A DNA stretch of 64,000 nt, from assembly GCF_029968035.1 (NCBI RefSeq), contig NZ_JASCIQ010000005.1, forward strand, positions 124,001 to 188,000. Direction: 5' to 3'. Source of the stretch: Streptomyces cavernicola (GTDB lineage Bacteria; Actinomycetota; Actinomycetes; Streptomycetales; Streptomycetaceae). The notes below the pieces were generated by a model, which had not been told where the DNA came from, made no database searches, and saw only the letters and a list, made by a program, of their open reading frames with translations. The number at the start of each line of letters is the position of its first letter. The stretch's first letter is position 1. Positions 1-8,316 of the stretch are shown here, in pieces. Position numbers and translations under genes: made by a program.

Positions 1-733
1 CGGGTATGAGCACGGTGAACGTGAGCAGCGCGGCCACGGCCCCGAAGGCGGCGAGCCCGATCGCGTACGGCAGCACGCGCGGCTGCGTCCTCCTGGCCCG
101 CAGGGCGACGACGACGGCGAGCGCCGAGCAGGTCAGGCCCAGGTCCTCCTTGACGAGGACGAGCGGCAGCGCCCACCACAGGGCGGCCCGCCACCGCTCG
201 CGCAGGACGGCCTCCAGGGAGAGGGCGATCAGCGGCACGGCGAAGGCGATCTCGTGGAAGTCGAAGTCGACGGCGCGCTGCAGCCCCCAGGACAGGCCGT
301 ACGCCGCTCCGATCGCGAGGCCGCGGGCCCGCCCGAGCAGCCGGGCCGCGACCCGCGCCACGACGGCGGCGGACAGCGCGAACAGCGCGGCCTGCGCGAG
401 GAGCAGCGTCACGGGCGAGGGGAACGCGCGGTAGAAGGGCGCGAGGAGGGCGGTGACGGGGCTGAAGTGGTCGCCGAGGATGTGCGCGCCGGGGCCCTTG
501 AGGTCGGCGATCGGCGCCTGCAGGTGGGCGTAGGCGCGGATCGCCTGCTCGAAGATCCCGAGGTCCCAGGAACGGTTCTCCATCCGGTACCAGCGGAGTA
601 CGGAGAGGAGGGCGTACGCGGTGAAGAGTGCGGTTGCGAGGAGGTACGGGTCGTACTGCGGGCGCGGGGCGGAGGGGCGCGCGGCCGGCGTGGGGGTGTC
701 GTCGTGGGGGGTGACGAGGTCGGTGCCGGGCAT
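1..733 (-). CDS. DUF2079 family integral membrane protein, 3' end cut off by window edge
   Basis: The reading frame opens with ATG at 733 and runs off the left edge without a stop, so only about 244 N-terminal residues are visible. After a Pro-rich, acidic N-terminus of about 26 residues, the chain has repeated hydrophobic segments (such as DPYLLATALFTAYALLSVL and VTLLLAQAALFALSAAVVA) separated by short charged loops. The stretch RSWDLGIFEQAIRAYAH followed by GDHFSP is typical of DUF2079 proteins, polytopic membrane proteins of unknown substrate that resemble glycosyltransferase-C scaffolds. It is divergent from mfd across a repeat-filled gap. No clear -10 or ribosome-binding site was seen. 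Family assignment is from recalled motifs; substrate and function are unknown. Confidence 0.75.
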   Translation of the reverse strand, partial: MPGTDLVTPHDDTPTPAARPSAPRPQYDPYLLATALFTAYALLSVLRWYRMENRSWDLGIFEQAIRAYAHLQAPIADLKGPGAHILGDHFSPVTALLAPFYRAFPSPVTLLLAQAALFALSAAVVARVAARLLGRARGLAIGAAYGLSWGLQRAVDFDFHEIAFAVPLIALSLEAVLRERWRAALWWALPLVLVKEDLGLTCSALAVVVALRARRTQPRVLPYAIGLAAFGAVAALLTFTVLIP

Positions 734-761
734 TGGGCCATGGTCTCAGGGCTCGGCTTCT

Positions 762-1209
762 CCCCCTCCCCGCCCCTTCCCGAAGTCCTCGGCGGACAGC
801 CCCCGGGGGCTGCGCCCCCGACCCCCGCTCAGGCCGGGGCTGCGCCCCGGATTCCGACCCTCGCTCAGGCCGGGGCTTCGCCCCGTTCCCGGTTGTTTTT
901 CGGCTGCCGCGCCGTTGTGGCTGGTCGCGCCGTTCCCCGCGCCCCCACCGGGGCTGCGCCCCGGTCCTCCGTGCCCCCGGCCGTCGCGCCCACGCGGCGG
1001 AGCCGCAGATGTCACAGCCCCGCGCCCCTGTAGGGCACCCCAAAATTCAGCCCCAGCTCGCAAAATCCAGCCCCTCCGGCGTTTGAGGAGCGGGGGTTCG
1101 GGGGCTGGCCCCCGAGCGGGGTCCGGGGCGGCAGCCCCGGGGGATGGGGGTCTGGGGGCGCAGCCCCCGGAGCTGTCCGCAGGACTTTTGGGGAGGGGCG
1201 GGGTGGGGT
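762..1209. repeat. Modular GC-rich intergenic repeat element A, inverted module at both ends
   Basis: This gap between divergent genes is built from modules that recur elsewhere in the window. Module M1 (core CCCCGCCCCTTCCCGAAAGT, here lacking one A) lies at about 762-790 and its reverse complement at about 1179-1209, so the element has inverted ends. Between them are several short hairpins of the GGGGCTGCGCCCC type, an inverted module M3 (core GCGCGGGGAACTGCGCGACC) near 901-944 and an inverted M4 (core CTCAAACGCCGGAGGGGCTG) at about 1068-1087. No protein-coding pattern is convincing. It may be a non-autonomous mobile element or a condensed set of terminator-like hairpins. Confidence 0.75.
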
Positions 1210-1219
1210 GGATGCGGCG

Positions 1220-1225
1220 TACGCT
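1220..1225 (+). promoter_or_regulatory. Possible -10 hexamer of the mfd promoter
   Basis: TACGCT matches the actinobacterial TAnnnT -10 pattern and lies about 70 nt before the mfd start, just after the right end of repeat element A. No good -35 is visible upstream because that position falls in the repeat. Confidence 0.3.
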
Positions 1226-1296
1226 GGAGAACCCCCCGGCCCGTACGACGTGTCGGGCGTCTCGCGTTGCTCGCTTCCCGGACGGAAAACCCCTTC

Positions 1297-4200
1297 ATGA
1301 GCCTGCACGGTCTGCTCGACGCGGTCGTCAAGGACGCCGCACTCAACGACGCGGTGAAGGCCGCCGCCGACGGCCACCGTCGGCACGTCGACCTCGTCGG
1401 CCCGCCCGCCGCGCGCCCCTTCGCGATCGCCGCCCTCGCCCGCGAGGCGAAGCGGACGGTGCTCGCGGTGACCGCCACAGGCCGCGAGGCCGAGGACCTG
1501 GCGGCGGCGCTGCGCTCGCTGCTCGACCCGAGCGGGGTGGTGGAGTACCCGTCGTGGGAGACGCTGCCGCACGAGCGGCTCAGCCCGCGCAGCGACACCG
1601 TCGGCCGCCGTCTCGCCGTCCTGCGCCGCCTCGCGCACCCGAGCACGGACGACCCGGAGACCGGCCCGGTCAACGTGGTCGTCGCGCCGGTGCGGTCGGT
1701 GCTGCAGCCGCAGGTCAAGGGGCTCGGCGACCTGGAGCCGGTGAGCCTGAAGCAGGGCCAGTCCGTCGACCTGAACGACACGGTGGAGGCGCTCGCGGCC
1801 GCCGCGTACGCGCGGGTCGAACTGGTCGAGAAGCGCGGCGAGTTCGCGGTCCGCGGCGGCATCCTCGACGTGTTCCCGCCGACCGAGGAGCACCCTCTCC
1901 GGATCGAGTTCTGGGGCGACGACGTCGAGGAGATCCGGTACTTCAAGGTCGCCGACCAGCGGTCCCTGGAGATCGCCGAGCACGGCCTGTGGGCGCCGCC
2001 CTGCCGCGAGCTGCTCCTCACCGAGGACGTACGGGAGAAGGCCGCGGCCCTCGCCGAGCAGCACCCGGAGCTGGGTGAGCTGCTCGGGAAGATCGCCGAG
2101 GGCATCGCCGTGGAGGGCATGGAGTCGCTGGCTCCGGTCCTGGTGGACGACATGGAGCTGCTGCTCGACGTGCTGCCCGAGCAGGCCATGGCCGTCGTGT
2201 GCGACCCGGAGCGGGTGCGGACCCGCGCCGCCGACCTGGTGGCCACGTCGCAGGAGTTCCTGCAGGCCAGCTGGGCGGCGACCGCAGGGGGCGGCGAGGC
2301 GCCGATCGACGTGGGCGCGGCCTCGCTGTGGGGGATCGCGGACGTCCGGGACCGGGCCCGTGAACTCGGCATGATGTGGTGGTCCGTCTCGCCGTTCGCC
2401 GCCGACGACGCGATGGACGAGGCCGACACCCTGAAGCTCGGCATGCACGCCCCGGAGTCGTACCGCGGCGACACCGCCCGCGCCCTCGCCGACACCAAGG
2501 GCTGGCTGGCCGACGGCTGGCGCACGGTCTACGTGACGGAGGGCCACGGCCCCGCGTCCCGTACGGTCGAGGTGCTCGGCGGCGAGGGCATCGCGGCCCG
2601 GCTCGACGCGGACCTGGCGGAGATCTCCCCGTCCGTGGTGCACGTGGCCTGCGGCTCGGTCGAGTACGGCTTCGTGGACGAGGCGCTGAAGCTCGCCGTG
2701 CTCACCGAGACCGACCTGACCGGGCAGAAGGCCGCGGGCAAGGACGGCCAGCGGATGCCCGCGCGGCGCCGCAAGACCATCGACCCGCTCACCCTGGAGC
2801 AGGGCGACTACATCGTGCACGAGCAGCACGGCGTGGGCCGCTACATCGAGATGGTGCAGCGCGTGGTGCAGGGCGCGACCCGCGAGTACCTGGTCGTGGA
2901 GTACGCCCCGGCCAAGCGCGGCCAGCCCGGCGACCGGCTCTACATCCCGACCGACCAGCTGGAGCAGATCACCAAGTACGTCGGCGGCGAGGCCCCCACG
3001 CTGCACCGGCTCGGCGGCGCCGACTGGACGAAGACGAAGGCGCGCGCGAAGAAGGCCGTCAAGGAGATCGCCGCCGACCTGATCAAGCTGTACTCCGCGC
3101 GGATGGCGGCGCCCGGCCACACCTTCGGCCCGGACACGCCCTGGCAGCGCGAGCTGGAGGACGCCTTCCCGTATGCGGAGACCCCGGACCAGCTCACCAC
3201 GATCGCCGAGGTCAAGGAGGACATGGAGAAGTCGGTCCCGATGGACCGGCTGATCTGCGGCGACGTCGGTTACGGCAAGACGGAGATCGCGGTGCGCGCC
3301 GCGTTCAAGGCGGTGCAGGACGGCAAGCAGGTCGCGGTGCTCGTCCCGACGACGCTGCTCGTGCAGCAGCACTTCGGCACGTTCACCGAGCGGTACGGCC
3401 AATTCCCCGTCAACGTACGGGCGTTGAGCCGCTTCCAGACGGACACCGAGTCGAAGGCGACCCTGGAGGGGCTCAAGGACGGCGCAGTCGACATCGTCAT
3501 CGGCACGCACCGCCTGTTCTCCTCCGAGACCAAGTTCAAGGACCTGGGCCTGGTCATCGTCGACGAGGAGCAGCGCTTCGGCGTCGAGCACAAGGAGCAG
3601 CTGAAGAAGCTCCGCGCCAACGTCGACGTCCTGACGATGTCCGCGACGCCCATCCCCCGTACGCTCGAAATGGCGGTCACCGGCATCCGCGAGATGTCCA
3701 CGATCACCACCCCGCCCGAGGAGCGGCACCCGGTCCTGACCTTCGTCGGGCCGTACGAGGAGAAGCAGATCGGCGCGGCCGTCCGGCGTGAACTCCTGCG
3801 CGAGGGCCAGGTCTTCTACATCCACAACCGTGTCGAGTCCATCGACCGCGCGGCGGCCCGGCTCAGGGACATCGTCCCGGAGGCGCGCATCGCGACCGCG
3901 CACGGCCAGATGTCCGAACAGGCCCTGGAACAAGTGGTGGTGGACTTCTGGGAGAAGAAGTTCGACGTGCTCGTCTCGACCACGATCGTCGAGTCCGGCA
4001 TCGACATCTCCAACGCCAACACCCTGATCGTGGAGCGCGGCGACAACTTCGGCCTCTCGCAGCTGCACCAGCTGCGCGGCCGTGTGGGACGAGGAAGGGA
4101 ACGGGGATACGCGTACTTCCTGTACCCGCCGGAGAAGCCGCTGACCGAGACCGCGCACGAACGCCTCGCGACGATCGCCCAGCACACCGAGATGGGCGCG

Positions 4201-4830
4201 GGCATGTACGTCGCGATGAAGGACCTGGAGATCCGCGGCGCGGGCAACCTGCTCGGCGGCGAGCAGTCCGGGCACATCGCGGGCGTCGGCTTCGACCTGT
4301 ACGTCCGCATGGTCGGCGAGGCCGTGGCGGACTACCGGGCATCCCTTGAGGGGGGCGTCGAGGAGGAGCCGCCGCTTGAGGTCAAGATCGAGCTCCCGGT
4401 CGACGCGCACGTCCCGCACGACTACGCCCCCGGCGAGCGCCTGCGCCTGCAGGCCTACCGCGCCATCGCCTCGGCCAACTCCGAGGAGGACATCGCGGCG
4501 GTACGCGAGGAACTCGTCGACCGCTACGGCAAGTTGCCGGAGCCCGTGGAGAACCTGCTGCTCGTGGCGGGCCTCAGGATGCTGGCGCGGGCCTGCGGCG
4601 TCGGCGAGATCGTGCTGCAGGGCAACAACATCCGCTTTGCGCCGGTGGAGTTGAGGGAGTCGCAGGAGCTGCGCCTCAAGCGGCTCTACCCGGGCACGGT
4701 GATCAAGCCGACCGGGCAGCAGCTGCTCGTGCCCCGGCCGAAGACCGCGAAGGTCGGCGGGAAGCCGGTGGTCGGACGGGAGCTGCTGGCCTGGGTCGGG
4801 GAGTTCCTCACGACGATCCTCGGCTCGTAA
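1297..4830 (+). CDS. mfd: Transcription-repair coupling factor Mfd
   Basis: A 1177-residue protein, normal for Mfd, the ATP-dependent translocase that displaces stalled RNA polymerase and recruits UvrA. In order: an N-terminal UvrB-like region ending in VRGGILDVFPPTEEHPLRIEFWGD; a CarD-like RNA-polymerase-interacting domain starting near residue 503 (GDYIVHEQHGVGRY); and a RecG-like helicase motor with Walker A GDVGYGKTE near 655 and DEEQ near 755, SATPIPRTLEM as motif III, and the TRG/motif VI region QLRGRVGRGRERGYAYF. The C-terminal D7 domain is present. The ATG at 1297 is chosen because conserved sequence (MSLHGLLDAVV) begins there; the frame stays open upstream into repeat DNA. It is monocistronic and convergent with the MerR gene. 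Confidence 0.98.
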   Translation: MSLHGLLDAVVKDAALNDAVKAAADGHRRHVDLVGPPAARPFAIAALAREAKRTVLAVTATGREAEDLAAALRSLLDPSGVVEYPSWETLPHERLSPRSDTVGRRLAVLRRLAHPSTDDPETGPVNVVVAPVRSVLQPQVKGLGDLEPVSLKQGQSVDLNDTVEALAAAAYARVELVEKRGEFAVRGGILDVFPPTEEHPLRIEFWGDDVEEIRYFKVADQRSLEIAEHGLWAPPCRELLLTEDVREKAAALAEQHPELGELLGKIAEGIAVEGMESLAPVLVDDMELLLDVLPEQAMAVVCDPERVRTRAADLVATSQEFLQASWAATAGGGEAPIDVGAASLWGIADVRDRARELGMMWWSVSPFAADDAMDEADTLKLGMHAPESYRGDTARALADTKGWLADGWRTVYVTEGHGPASRTVEVLGGEGIAARLDADLAEISPSVVHVACGSVEYGFVDEALKLAVLTETDLTGQKAAGKDGQRMPARRRKTIDPLTLEQGDYIVHEQHGVGRYIEMVQRVVQGATREYLVVEYAPAKRGQPGDRLYIPTDQLEQITKYVGGEAPTLHRLGGADWTKTKARAKKAVKEIAADLIKLYSARMAAPGHTFGPDTPWQRELEDAFPYAETPDQLTTIAEVKEDMEKSVPMDRLICGDVGYGKTEIAVRAAFKAVQDGKQVAVLVPTTLLVQQHFGTFTERYGQFPVNVRALSRFQTDTESKATLEGLKDGAVDIVIGTHRLFSSETKFKDLGLVIVDEEQRFGVEHKEQLKKLRANVDVLTMSATPIPRTLEMAVTGIREMSTITTPPEERHPVLTFVGPYEEKQIGAAVRRELLREGQVFYIHNRVESIDRAAARLRDIVPEARIATAHGQMSEQALEQVVVDFWEKKFDVLVSTTIVESGIDISNANTLIVERGDNFGLSQLHQLRGRVGRGRERGYAYFLYPPEKPLTETAHERLATIAQHTEMGAGMYVAMKDLEIRGAGNLLGGEQSGHIAGVGFDLYVRMVGEAVADYRASLEGGVEEEPPLEVKIELPVDAHVPHDYAPGERLRLQAYRAIASANSEEDIAAVREELVDRYGKLPEPVENLLLVAGLRMLARACGVGEIVLQGNNIRFAPVELRESQELRLKRLYPGTVIKPTGQQLLVPRPKTAKVGGKPVVGRELLAWVGEFLTTILGS

Positions 4831-4851
4831 CGGCCCGTTCGGTCCCGTTGC

Positions 4852-5226
4852 TCAGGCCACCGGTCGGACGCGTCCGCCGGTGGCCTGCCGCAGTTGTGCG
4901 GCGAGCCGGTCGCGTACGGCGGTCTGCGCGGCGATCCGCCGGTCGATCACCGCGAGCCGGTCGAGGACGACCCGGAGCCCCTCGCCGGACGGCTTCGTGG
5001 CCGCGATGTCCCCGTCCAGGCAGGGCAGGAACACCCGGACGTCGTCGAGGGTGAGCCCCGCGTCGAGCAGGAACCGGATGTTGCGGACGCGTACGACGGC
5101 ACGCTCCGCTTCGTACACCCGGTAGCCGTTGGGGGTGCGCGCGGAGTCGAGGAGGCCGGCCTCCTCGTAGTGCCGCAGGGCGCGCGGCGATGCTCCGGTC
5201 GCCTCCGCCAACTGCCCGATCCGCAC
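4852..5226 (-). CDS. MerR family transcriptional regulator
   Basis: A 124-residue protein that opens with a classic MerR winged helix-turn-helix (MRIGQLAEATGASPRALRHYEEAG, then the wing RTPNGYRVY). A dimerisation helix follows from about residue 75 to 112 (long, Arg/Ala/Leu rich). There are no Cys pairs suggesting metal sensing and no effector domain, so it is probably a short MerR/SoxR-like repressor or activator with unknown ligand. The GTG start at 5226 is supported by GGAGGGGG about 6-8 nt upstream. It follows the SDR gene by 36 nt on the same strand, so the two may be co-transcribed and functionally linked. Its last codons form a hairpin with the mfd terminator. Confidence 0.9.
   Translation of the reverse strand: MRIGQLAEATGASPRALRHYEEAGLLDSARTPNGYRVYEAERAVVRVRNIRFLLDAGLTLDDVRVFLPCLDGDIAATKPSGEGLRVVLDRLAVIDRRIAAQTAVRDRLAAQLRQATGGRVRPVA
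4853..4887. terminator. Bidirectional hairpin between mfd and the MerR gene, inside the MerR 3' end
   Basis: A perfect 11-bp stem (CAGGCCACCGG with CCGGTGGCCTG) encloses the palindrome CGGACGCGTCCG with one unpaired T. It starts 22 nt after the mfd stop and overlaps the last 12 codons of the convergent MerR gene, so those codons also form the stem. No U-tract follows, as is usual for Streptomyces hairpin terminators. Confidence 0.7.
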
Positions 5227-5262
5227 CGCTGCCGCCCCCTCCGGTCTCTTCGGTCTCTTCGG

Positions 5263-6024
5263 TCATGTGACGACCGCTCCGCCGTCCACCGGAAGGATGA
5301 CACCGGTGATGAACGAGGCGCCAGGCGACGCGAGCCGGGTGATCGCCCAGGCGACCTCCTCGGGCCGGCCCACCCGCCCCATCGGGGTGTGCGCCAACTG
5401 CCAGGCGCGGACGGCCTGTCGCTGCTCGGGCGTGAGACCGGAGTGCTCGCCGATGGGCGTGTCCACCGCGCCGGGCGCGACGGCGGCGACGCGGATGCCG
5501 CGCGGCGCGAGGTCGACGGCCCAGCTGCGGGTGAGGAGTTCGAGCGCGGACTTCGTGGCGGGGTAGAGCGAGTTGCCGGGCCAGCCGCGCTGGCCCACGG
5601 ACGTGGTGACGTTCACGATCACGCCCCGGCTCTCGGCGAGCGCGTCGAGCGCGGCCTGGGCGAGCAGGACGGGGGCGACGAGGTTGGTGCCGAGCTGCAG
5701 GTCGATCACGTCGCGGGTGTACGTGCCGAGCTGTGCGCTGCGGACGACGCCCGCGTTGTTGACCAGGACGTCCAGGCGGCCGTGGGCGTCGAGGACGGTA
5801 CGGACGATCTGCTCGGGGCCGCCGTCGGCGGTGACGTCGGCGACCAGCGGGGTGATCGCGCCCTCGCGCCCGGAGGCGGTCTCGGCCAGGGGCTCGGCCC
5901 GCCGCCCCACGGCGACGACCTGCTCCCCCTCGGCGGCGAAGGCGCGGGCGGTGGCGCGGCCGATGCCGGTGCCGGCGCCGGTGACGAGGACGACTCGGGG
6001 GGTGTGCTGCTGTTCGGAGGTCAT
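5263..6024 (-). CDS. Short-chain dehydrogenase/reductase (classical SDR)
   Basis: A 253-residue Rossmann-fold oxidoreductase. The cofactor motif TGAGTGIG lies at about residues 15-22, and VGRR at the end of beta-2 suggests NADP(H). NNAG follows near 91. The catalytic set is Ser in NVTTSVGQ plus YPATK (Tyr and Lys) near 155-160, and the PG motif is APGAVDTP. The substrate cannot be read from sequence. It lies immediately upstream of the MerR gene and 59 nt downstream of the SnoaL-like gene on the same strand, suggesting a small stress- or ligand-responsive operon. Start ATG (MTSEQQHTPR) gives normal family length. Confidence 0.93.
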   Translation of the reverse strand: MTSEQQHTPRVVLVTGAGTGIGRATARAFAAEGEQVVAVGRRAEPLAETASGREGAITPLVADVTADGGPEQIVRTVLDAHGRLDVLVNNAGVVRSAQLGTYTRDVIDLQLGTNLVAPVLLAQAALDALAESRGVIVNVTTSVGQRGWPGNSLYPATKSALELLTRSWAVDLAPRGIRVAAVAPGAVDTPIGEHSGLTPEQRQAVRAWQLAHTPMGRVGRPEEVAWAITRLASPGASFITGVILPVDGGAVVT

Positions 6025-6083
6025 ACGGAGAGCGTCGGACCCTCACGCCAGCGGCAAGGTCAAGCGCGGGTCCAAGCGCGAGC

Positions 6084-6506
6084 TCAGGCTTCCTCCGGCG
6101 TGCAGGCCTGGGCGACCGAGAGGCTGTTCTCGTAGAGGTGGTGCCGGGTGACCCGGCCGTCCTGCACGGTCAGGCGGAGCGCGAAGGGCCCCTCGAAGGA
6201 CTTGCCGGTGGCGCTGACCGTCCCGGAGAGGTGGCCGAAGAGCACGGCGTCGTGGCCGTCGACGAGGAAGGTGTCGACGGACGCGCGGGAGTCCTCGGCG
6301 ACCGTGTACGCGGCCAACTCCGCGGCCTGTGCGGCGCATTCGGCACCGGTGGTGCGCGGGCGGATCCAGGGGGCGACGGGGTTCTCGGCGAGGAGCCAGT
6401 CGACGTCGTCGGCGAAGAGCTCGACCATCCGCTCGGTGTCCCCGGCGATCCGGGCGGCGAGGAACTCCTGGACGGTGGCGCGGGTGGCGGCGGCGATGTC
6501 GGTCAT
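6084..6506 (-). CDS. SnoaL/NTF2-like fold protein
   Basis: A 140-residue protein with the alpha+beta cone pattern of SnoaL-like and steroid-isomerase-like proteins: an N-terminal helix (TRATVQEFLAARIAGDTERMVELFADDVDW), then strands including DTFLVDGHDAVLFGHLSG and PFALRLTVQDGRVTRHHLYEN. Such proteins are small-molecule isomerases, cyclases or binding proteins; the catalytic role here is unknown. The start at 6506 is preferred over the in-frame ATG ten codons upstream because AGGAGGAGG lies just before it. Its neighbours on the same strand are the SDR and MerR genes; a TetR gene lies upstream. Confidence 0.82.
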   Translation of the reverse strand: MTDIAAATRATVQEFLAARIAGDTERMVELFADDVDWLLAENPVAPWIRPRTTGAECAAQAAELAAYTVAEDSRASVDTFLVDGHDAVLFGHLSGTVSATGKSFEGPFALRLTVQDGRVTRHHLYENSLSVAQACTPEEA

Positions 6507-6644
6507 GGGGGCCTCCTCCTGCCTGGCGGGCGTCACTGGCGCCGCCGGCGTGGTTGTCGTCGTGATGCGACCGATCCTGCCGGGGCGGGGGCGGCCGGTC
6601 GATTACCCGAGAGGTAAGACCGCCGAGGGCACGGGGGGCGGCCC

Positions 6645-7211
6645 TCAACTCCCCTGGAACAACAGCCCCGTGAGGTCCCGGAAGACCTCCTCCGGGTCCC
6701 GCCCCGCCAGCGGCTCCTCCAGGTTCCGGCCGAGCAGCAGCGTCGCGAAGCCGTGCGCGAGCGACCAGGCGGCGACGCCCGCGAGCCCCGCGTCCTCGCC
6801 GCGCTCCGAGACCGCCAAGTCCCCGGCCCCCGCGCGCAGTTGCTCGCCCGCGCGGGTCCGGGCCGCGAGCAGCTCCGGGTCGTCGGTGCGCAGCAGCTCC
6901 GGCGCGAACATCACCTGGAAGTGCGCCGGGTGCTCGCGGCAGAACCGCACGTAGCGCACCCCCCGTTCGCGCAGCTCGGGCGCTTCGGCGAGGGCGTCGG
7001 CGAGCAGCCCGTACCCCTCGGCGGCGATGGCGGTGAGCAGGCCCGCGCGGTCCTTGAAGTGGTGGGCGGGCGCGGCGTGCGAGACGCCCGCGCGCCGCGC
7101 CAGATCGCGCAGGCTCAGGCCGGCCGGACCGGAGTCGCGGATCACGTCGAGGGCGGCGGTCAGGACGGCGCGGCGCAGATCGCCGTGGTGGTACGCGCGC
7201 TGGCTGGTCAT
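6645..7211 (-). CDS. TetR family regulator with WHG-type C-terminal domain
   Basis: A 188-residue repressor. The N-terminal helix-turn-helix is YHHGDLRRAVLTAALDVIRDSGPAGLSLRDLARRAGVSHAAPAHHFKDRAGLL; the YHHGDL start and AGVSHAAPxHHFxDRAGLL are hallmarks of the TetR subgroup with a C-terminal WHG domain. The ligand is unknown. It is divergent from the SalK-like gene at 7323, and the 111-nt gap holds a duplicated 19-nt sequence that overlaps a consensus-like promoter. It therefore probably represses its neighbour and itself. Confidence 0.92.
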   Translation of the reverse strand: MTSQRAYHHGDLRRAVLTAALDVIRDSGPAGLSLRDLARRAGVSHAAPAHHFKDRAGLLTAIAAEGYGLLADALAEAPELRERGVRYVRFCREHPAHFQVMFAPELLRTDDPELLAARTRAGEQLRAGAGDLAVSERGEDAGLAGVAAWSLAHGFATLLLGRNLEEPLAGRDPEEVFRDLTGLLFQGS

Positions 7212-7228
7212 GGTCAGCAGCGTACGCC

Positions 7229-7281
7229 CAATCTAGGCATTGACAAGTTTGCGTACGGAGAGCAATCTAGGCAGTGTCAAG
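7229..7281. promoter_or_regulatory. Duplicated operator-like sequence over the divergent promoter
   Basis: Two direct copies, CAATCTAGGCATTGACAAG (7229-7247) and CAATCTAGGCAGTGTCAAG (7263-7281), are 34 nt apart start to start and differ at two positions. TTGACA at 7240-7245 with CAATCT 17 nt downstream (7263-7268) gives a plausible + strand -35/-10 pair, so a bound regulator would cover both elements. The adjacent TetR gene is the obvious candidate. Neither copy is a strong palindrome. Confidence 0.65.
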
Positions 7282-7322
7282 TTCGTACGGTCGCCGCGCA
7301 CACGTCACCCCAGGAGGGCGTC

Positions 7323-8255
7323 ATGCCGAACCAGGACCCGAGCCCGAGCCCCGAAGCCCCGTCGACCGGCCGGGCGCAGGCCGTCGAGCCCGCCCGCGTA
7401 CGGCAGCTGTGGCATCTGCTCGAACCGCTGCACGCCGTCGTCTACTACGCGCCCGAGGCCTTCGAGGAGGCCGCCGGGCTCGGCTTCGCCGTCGACGAGC
7501 GCTGGCCCAGCTACTTCGCCTGGCGCGCGGCCCCGCTGGGGCACGCCGGGGCCGTCGGCCGGGAGCGGGTGACGGAGACGTTCTACAGCTTCAGCCCGGA
7601 CATGGTCGGCCGGTACGTCCCCGCCGCCTGGGACGTCGCTGAGCCCGCCGCCGTCCTCGCCGCCCGGCGGCGCGCAGTGGACCGCGCCTACCGGTCGATC
7701 CTCGGCGACCGGGTCGCGGGGCCCGAGCTCGCCGAGGCCGCGACCCTCGCCCGCCGCGCCGCAGAGGCCGCCGGGGACCTGGCCGACCGCCCGCTCGCCG
7801 CCGCCAACGCCGCGCTGCCCTGGCCCGACGAGCCGCACCAGGTGCTGTGGCAGGCGGCGACCGTGCTGCGCGAACACCGCGGCGACGGACATCTGATCGC
7901 GCTCCGGGCGGCGGACCTCGACCCGGTCGAGTCGCTCGTGTCGTTCGCGGCCGTCGGCGCCGCCGCGCCCGAGACCTTCGCCAGTCGCGGCTGGACCGGG
8001 AAGGAGTGGGCGGCAGCAGGCCAACGTCTCCTGGAACGCGGCCTGTTGGACGCAGGCGGCACGGCCACCGACGCCGGCCGCGCCCTGCGCGCCGAGGTCG
8101 AGGACCGTACCGACGAGCTGGCCGCGGGGCCCTGGCGCGCGCTCGGCGCCCACGACGCCGACCGGCTCGCCGACCTCCTCGGCGACCCCTGGGTGACGGT
8201 CCTCGGCTCCGGCCTGCTGCCCGGCGAGAACACCCTCGGGATCGGCCGGATCTGA
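7323..8255 (+). CDS. SalK/SCO6745-like helix-turn-helix protein
   Basis: A 310-residue soluble protein. The region PARVRQLWHLLEPLHAVVYYAPEAFEEAAGLGF followed by YFAWRAAPLG and TFYSFSPDMVGRYVPAAWD is the signature of a family common in Streptomyces and mycobacteria, annotated as SalK-like or SCO6745-like. The C-terminal half (GWTGKEWAAAGQRLLERGLL...TDAGRALRAEVEDRTDELA) reads as a MarR-like winged-helix segment. Its molecular role is not established. ATG 7323 follows AGGAGGGCGTC. It is divergent from a TetR gene across a duplicated operator-like site and probably controlled by it. Confidence 0.8.
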   Translation: MPNQDPSPSPEAPSTGRAQAVEPARVRQLWHLLEPLHAVVYYAPEAFEEAAGLGFAVDERWPSYFAWRAAPLGHAGAVGRERVTETFYSFSPDMVGRYVPAAWDVAEPAAVLAARRRAVDRAYRSILGDRVAGPELAEAATLARRAAEAAGDLADRPLAAANAALPWPDEPHQVLWQAATVLREHRGDGHLIALRAADLDPVESLVSFAAVGAAAPETFASRGWTGKEWAAAGQRLLERGLLDAGGTATDAGRALRAEVEDRTDELAAGPWRALGAHDADRLADLLGDPWVTVLGSGLLPGENTLGIGRI

Positions 8256-8257
8256 CG

Positions 8258-8282
8258 GTGCCCGACCGGTACCGTCGGGCAC
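8258..8282. terminator. Hairpin terminator after the SalK-like gene
   Basis: A perfect 9-bp stem GTGCCCGAC / GTCGGGCAC with a 7-nt loop starts 3 nt after the stop codon and ends before the MOSC gene, separating the two transcription units. Confidence 0.65.
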
Positions 8283-8316
8283 GTTCGATCATCGACGAAC
8301 GCGGGAGGGGAACGGC

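Noticed and set aside
1012..4419. Very long open frame on the minus strand opposite mfd
   Set aside because: It is a GC-codon shadow: the translation is Arg/Val/Leu/Gly-rich without motifs, and mfd on the other strand has full conserved domains.
5264..5266. ATG overlapping the SDR stop as the MerR start
   Set aside because: It is in another frame; the MerR frame starts at GTG 5226 with a good GGAGGGGG site.
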